The position numbers were made by a program, and so were the translations under genes. Below are positions 6,487-9,164 of a stretch of DNA of 9,164 nt, piece by piece. The notes beneath the pieces are model-generated. The model searched no databases and was not told the DNA's origin. It saw nothing but the letters and a program-made list of their open reading frames with translations. Each line of letters begins with the position of its first letter. Position 1 is the stretch's first letter. This DNA is from Verrucomicrobiota bacterium (GTDB taxonomy: Bacteria; Verrucomicrobiota; Verrucomicrobiia; Opitutales; Seribacteraceae). The DNA is taken from NCBI GenBank assembly GCA_014382645.1, contig JACNJI010000148.1, positions 1 to 9,164 of the forward strand. The letters run 5' to 3'.

Positions 6487-6951
6487 ATGAAAACATTAGA
6501 AGTTAAAGACAAATTAAAGCAGTTGGAAAAAATTACCTTTGTTCTTCCGAACGGTGGTCTGGTCCCTCCTCATTTCCATATCACTGAAGCAGGCTTAATC
6601 ACCAAAAACTTCGTAGACTGCGGAGGAACCATCAGGAAAGAAGAAGTGGCGAACTTCCAACTTTGGAACGCCAACGACTTCGACCACAGATTAGAACCAC
6701 AAAAATTAATCGATATTATAGAAATTGCCGAAAAGGCGATGAATATAGCTGAACTCGAAGTAGAAGTTGAGTACCAATCGGAAACCATAGGCAAGTACGG
6801 ACTGGAGTTTGACGGAACCAATTTCTTATTAACCCCAACACAAACCGATTGCCTGGCAAAAGATAAGTGCGGAATACCTGCCGAACAAGAAGATGCTGAA
6901 GAAGTTGAAACTGAAGCTTCTTGTTGCAGCCCATCGACTGGTTGCTGCTAG
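6487..6951 (+). CDS. DUF6428 family protein with cysteine-rich tail
   Basis: A 154-residue cytoplasmic protein that I recognise as DUF6428-like. Features are LPNGGLVPPHFHITEAG near the N-terminus (H29, H31), KNFVDCGGTIRKEEVANFQL, WNANDFDHRLEPQKL, a helical segment about 73-90, VEYQSETIGKYGLEF, then TDCLAKDKCGIP and a terminal CCSPSTGCC. Histidines and many cysteines (C45, C122, C128, C146, C147, C153, C154) suggest metal or arsenic binding. In Bacteroidota such genes often sit in arsenic-resistance clusters with ArsR and arsenate reductase (recalled, not checked). Here no ars gene is adjacent. The gene looks more A+T-rich than its neighbours, hinting at transfer. No Shine-Dalgarno precedes the ATG. 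Function is unproven. Confidence 0.75.
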   Translation: MKTLEVKDKLKQLEKITFVLPNGGLVPPHFHITEAGLITKNFVDCGGTIRKEEVANFQLWNANDFDHRLEPQKLIDIIEIAEKAMNIAELEVEVEYQSETIGKYGLEFDGTNFLLTPTQTDCLAKDKCGIPAEQEDAEEVETEASCCSPSTGCC

Positions 6952-6989
6952 CCTTCGCAGGGTTCAGTCCCCTTCCGCCCTCCCCAAGG

Positions 6990-7040
6990 TGTTGCGGGAA
7001 TGGAGAGAGCCCTGGCACAGCGAGTTCGCACCTCGCAACA
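6990..7040. other. 51-nt hairpin downstream of the DUF6428 gene
   Basis: tgttgcg (6990-6996) is the exact complement of cgcaaca (7034-7040), giving a 7-bp outer stem. An alternative 5-bp hairpin gcgag-ttcgcac-ctcgc (7020-7036) overlaps its right arm. No T-tract follows. It might end the DUF6428 transcript or be a small structured RNA; the rest of 6952-7127 shows nothing recognisable. Confidence 0.3.
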
Positions 7041-7127
7041 GACATAAATCGCCACCTCCACACAATCACTAAACAAAAGATAAACCTTCTGTGCTCCGCT
7101 TGGAAAATGGCGAAAAGGAAGAAAGAA

Positions 7128-7175
7128 TGGAGCCGGGAATCGGATTCGAACCGACGACCTACGCATTACGAATGC
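7128..7175 (-). tRNA. 3' half of tRNA-Thr(CGU), attachment site of an integrative element
   Basis: On the minus strand the sequence reads anticodon stem/loop GCA-TTCGTAA-TGC (anticodon CGT at 7168-7170), variable AGGTC and T-stem GTCGG/CCGAT with loop TTCGAAT. Then come the acceptor 3' strand TCCCGGC, discriminator T and encoded CCA (7128-7130). It closely resembles bacterial tRNA-Thr(CGU). The required 5' acceptor strand (GCCGGGA) and D-arm are absent to the right. Position 28 no longer pairs (G where C is needed opposite G42), so tRNA identity ends at the anticodon stem. A tRNA 3' fragment ending at the anticodon, next to a tyrosine recombinase gene, is the standard mark of an att site left by tRNA-targeted integration. 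The 3' end faces left, so the element lies to the right. Confidence 0.85.
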
Positions 7176-7201
7176 CTCTCAGGTAGAAGACAAATGCCTC
7201 T
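7171..7201 (+). repeat. 9-bp direct repeat next to the att core
   Basis: aatgcctct occurs at 7171-7179 (overlapping the tRNA fragment edge) and again at 7193-7201, 22 nt apart, or about two helical turns. The position, next to the presumed crossover, suits recombinase or accessory-factor binding, but this is inference. Confidence 0.4.
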
Positions 7202-7254
7202 AGGAACCTCTCGTACACTACGATTCCGCCTCCTCCAATTTGACTGGTCAGTGA

Positions 7255-7278
7255 TTTTATACACGGTTTTATACACTC
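7255..7278 (+). repeat. 12-nt tandem repeat, possible recombinase arm sites
   Basis: ttttatacac is repeated exactly at 7255-7264 and 7267-7276, a 12-nt period. The pair lies between the att core and the recombinase gene, where arm-type binding sites of tyrosine recombinases commonly lie. It could also overlap the recombinase promoter. Confidence 0.45.
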
Positions 7279-7297
7279 GGTAGGCACTTCCCTAAAG

Positions 7298-7323
7298 GTT
7301 TCTCCTTAAGCAAAAGGAGGAAC
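7298..7323 (+). promoter_or_regulatory. Hairpin sequestering the recombinase Shine-Dalgarno
   Basis: gtttctcctt (7298-7307) can pair with aaggaggaac (7314-7323), a 10-bp stem with one T-G wobble, around the 6-nt loop aagcaa. The right arm contains the strong Shine-Dalgarno aaggagg (7314-7320), six nt before the ATG at 7327. The left arm could alternatively form a weaker hairpin with upstream ctaaagg (7292-7298 with 7304-7310), which would free the ribosome binding site. Control of recombinase translation is an inference. Confidence 0.55.
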
Positions 7324-7326
7324 AGG

Positions 7327-8516
7327 ATGAAACAGTGGACAAAGGTAAAGGGCATTGAAGGCCTATACAGGTATTTAAACGGCACTTACTACGCTAGGCT
7401 CAGCAAGCCCAAAAGAACCTATCCCTACACACAAGCAGACTAGAAGAAGCCCGCAACGCTCTTATCGGACTCAAGCATGAGAAGGCTGCTCTAGCCCCGG
7501 GAAAGGCCGATCTGCCTCGACCTTCACAAACCTTGGAAGAAATCGCCCTCACCTTCCTTGAAGAGGCAAACCCCGAGGCTCCTATCACCTCGAAAACCAA
7601 GCTCCGCATTCGCCAGTCCCTGAAAGCATTAAGCACTCAAACCGACGTCTGGCATGCCCCAATAGACGAGCTAAGGGCAAAATCAATATACAAGGCCATA
7701 GAGAATATTAAAACCCTATCCAACGCCTCTAAGAACTATGTGCTCTACGCTGTTCGCAAAGTCTTTGATTTTGCAGAGGTCAAAGAAATCATACGGGAAA
7801 ACCATCTTGGCAACCTCAAGGGTTTCTCGGTAAGGCCAAGAAAGCTCGAGCTTCCTAATGATCGTCAATTCCGCGAACTGGTTCAAATGCTCCAGTATCC
7901 GGAGTTAAGACCATCCAAGCACCCTCCCCTGCCCTCGACCTGGCAAAGCAAAACCCGGACTGAACTCTCAGAATCCATGGGCGTATCAAAGTCAACGCTA
8001 TGCCGGATCATAGCCGAGGCCAATGGCACCCCCCCAAAGAGGAAAGGTCGCCCGGAAGTAGCATTCACTTTTCTCTTCCTGTGCTTCACCGGGCTGAGAA
8101 TGGGTGAAGCTAGGGCACTCCGGTGGAAGGACGTGGAAGAAGACCGCATCATCATACGAGGAACAAAGACCGACTCGGCTCACCGCTCGCTTCCCATTTA
8201 CCATCAACTTGCCGCGCTCTTGGAGAAAATGAAGGAATTCAGGAATAAATCTAATGAAGAAGACAGAATCTTAATCCGACAAAGAATAGACAAAGCTATA
8301 GCAAGAGCTTGCGGAAAACTTAATCTCCCATACCTGAGGCACCACGACCTACGGCACTACTTCGCGACAAAGGCGATACAGGCCGGGGTCGACTTAACAA
8401 CAGTCGCCAAGTGGCTGGGTCATTCCGATGGTGGCGTCCTCGCCATGAAGGTCTATGCAAACGTAATAGACGAACATTCCCAACGCCAGGCCGCAAAACT
8501 TGTATTTCCTAAATGA
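7327..8516 (+). pseudogene. int: Tyrosine recombinase (phage-type integrase), reading frame broken near 7411-7414
   Basis: Starting at ATG 7327 behind a strong Shine-Dalgarno, the frame reads KQWTKVKGIEGLYRYLNGTY and YARLSKPK, an arm-type DNA-binding domain, then stops at TAG 7441-7443. In the -1 frame the protein continues (SLHTSRLEEARNALIGLKHE) without interruption to 8516. One A missing from the AAAA at 7411-7414 restores an intact 396-residue recombinase with the expected SLxT motif. Numbering from TTG 7533, the catalytic set is complete: R189 in FTGLRMGEA, K212, HDLRH (H271, R274), H297 in LGHSD and Y308 in KVYANV. Residues about 138-172 are an insertion before the Arg box resembling a helix-turn-helix (RTELSESMGVSKSTL). 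The gene lies beside a tRNA-Thr fragment, so it was probably the element's integrase. Translation from TTG 7533 would give 327 residues lacking the arm domain. Confidence 0.8.
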
Positions 8517-8592
8517 AGAATTACTTAAATCCTCACTAATCGTAATATTCGAAGTGGACTGCCGAATACGAATGCATCAAAAGTTAGGTTGA

Positions 8593-9102
8593 GTGGACAA
8601 AGTCACGACATCAATCATCCTCCTGGGCGTAGTAGTCTTCTTGATCATGATCTTGAAGGTTATTCAACTCCTTCGGAAAGGTGGAGGCGGAGAGTCGCAT
8701 CCTCCTTATGATGCAATAGGGGCATTGCTGACACCCGCCGAATTGAAGTTCCTCGGCGTGCTCGATCAAGTAATTGGCACGCATTATCGGATTATGGCTC
8801 AAGTGCGCCTTGCGGACGTGATCAAGGTGAAGGTGAATCTCGATAAGTCCGCGCACTCTTCTGCTTTCAATCGCATCAAGGCGAAGCATCTGGACTTCGT
8901 TGCATGCGACCCAAGCGATATGACAGTCAAGTTTGCCATCGAGCTGGACGACTCAAGTCACAACCGCCCAGACAGGCGAGCGAGGGATGCGTTTATTGAA
9001 GAGGCAATGAAGTCTGCAGGGGTTCCGTTATACAGATTTGCGGTCAAGCGGGAGTACGACCCACAGGAAGTTCATCAGGTATTATTCAAGCCCAATTCTT
9101 AG
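8593..9102 (+). CDS. Membrane-anchored DUF2726 protein (PD-(D/E)XK-like)
   Basis: A 169-residue protein starting at GTG 8593. Residues 6-27 are one transmembrane helix (SIILLGVVVFLIMILKVIQL), followed by a glycine-rich linker. From about residue 40 it matches DUF2726: LLTPAELKFLGVLDQVIG, YRIMAQVRLADVI, FNRIKAKHLDFVACD, FAIELDDSSH, then RRARDAFIEEAMKSAGVPL. The D101...E117-x-D119 arrangement and the IELDDxSH signature are those of a restriction-endonuclease-like fold; family members are predicted nucleases without firm biochemical proof. The N-terminal membrane helix would place the domain at the inner face of the membrane. It lies 76 nt after the recombinase, so it is probably element cargo. 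No clear Shine-Dalgarno is seen. Confidence 0.8.
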   Translation: MDKVTTSIILLGVVVFLIMILKVIQLLRKGGGGESHPPYDAIGALLTPAELKFLGVLDQVIGTHYRIMAQVRLADVIKVKVNLDKSAHSSAFNRIKAKHLDFVACDPSDMTVKFAIELDDSSHNRPDRRARDAFIEEAMKSAGVPLYRFAVKREYDPQEVHQVLFKPNS

Positions 9103-9132
9103 TCTAAGTAGCAGGAAAGGGGTCATTTCGTA

Positions 9133-9164
9133 ATGTTTAAGGTTGCCTTTGCTTTCAGTATGTG
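9133..9164 (+). CDS. Possible start of a further gene, cut by the window edge
   Basis: ATG at 9133 opens MFKVAFAFSM and runs off the window. AGGAAAGGGG at 9113-9122 is a plausible Shine-Dalgarno at suitable spacing. The start is hydrophobic, as for an exported protein, but ten codons are too few to identify anything. Confidence 0.3.
   Translation, partial: MFKVAFAFSM

Noticed and set aside
7128..7250. A complete tRNA gene on the minus strand
   Set aside because: No 5' acceptor strand or D-arm matching the 3' half is found to the right, and anticodon-stem pairing breaks at position 28.
6921..7283. Plus-strand 120-codon open frame containing WSRESDSNRRPTHYE
   Set aside because: This motif is the translation of a tRNA gene read antisense, a common false gene; here it covers the tRNA-Thr fragment.
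7404..7420. Canonical programmed -1 slippery heptamer (CCCAAAA) in the integrase
   Set aside because: The heptamer exists at 7408-7414 but the initial frame reads it as CCC AAA A, not C CCA AAA, so tandem slippage by the standard mechanism does not fit.

Overview
The window looks like a bacterial chromosome segment of mixed provenance. Several secreted proteins with Sec or lipoprotein signals, most starts without a Shine-Dalgarno sequence, a small F5/8 type C protein, an SGNH hydrolase and a lipoprotein with a degenerate nuclease fold suggest Verrucomicrobiota, possibly the Opitutae/Puniceicoccales side. This is an inference from gene style; no taxonomic marker gene is present.

Layout. Positions 1-317 form a repeat-dense tract: a 21-nt tandem repeat, and three copies of a palindromic element with GTCATTGCGAG at one end and GGCAATC at the other. 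One copy abuts a coding remnant (318-455, minus). Next, on the minus strand, is a PD-(D/E)XK nuclease with two CxxC pairs (448-1365). Then come two minus-strand envelope genes, a lipoprotein with a SNase-like domain lacking its catalytic residues (2225-2770) and a small secreted F5/8 type C protein (1639-2178), probably co-transcribed in that order. An unrecognised secreted protein (3175-4281, plus) converges on a YwqK/MORN-like lipoprotein (4357-4857, minus), with a GC-rich hairpin between them. Further minus is a secreted Arg/Glu/Asp/Pro-rich protein with a C-terminal coiled coil (4965-5582). It is divergent from an SGNH/GDSL-type hydrolase (5698-6372, plus). An orphan DUF6428-type protein with a cysteine-rich tail (6487-6951) follows.

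The clearest large-scale structure starts at 7128. The 3' half of a tRNA-Thr(CGU) gene lies on the minus strand (7128-7175) with no 5' half. Homology stops inside the anticodon stem. Just to its right are short direct repeats, then a tyrosine recombinase gene (7327-8516) and a membrane-anchored DUF2726 protein (8593-9102). This is the expected anatomy of one end of an integrative element inserted in a tRNA gene: chromosome to the left of 7128, element to the right and out of the window, with the intact tRNA expected at the far end.

The recombinase has three unusual features. Its strong Shine-Dalgarno sits in a 10-bp hairpin (7298-7323). Its reading frame is broken near an A-run (7411-7414). 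Its catalytic domain carries an inserted segment that resembles a helix-turn-helix. No CRISPR array, rRNA or complete tRNA was found.
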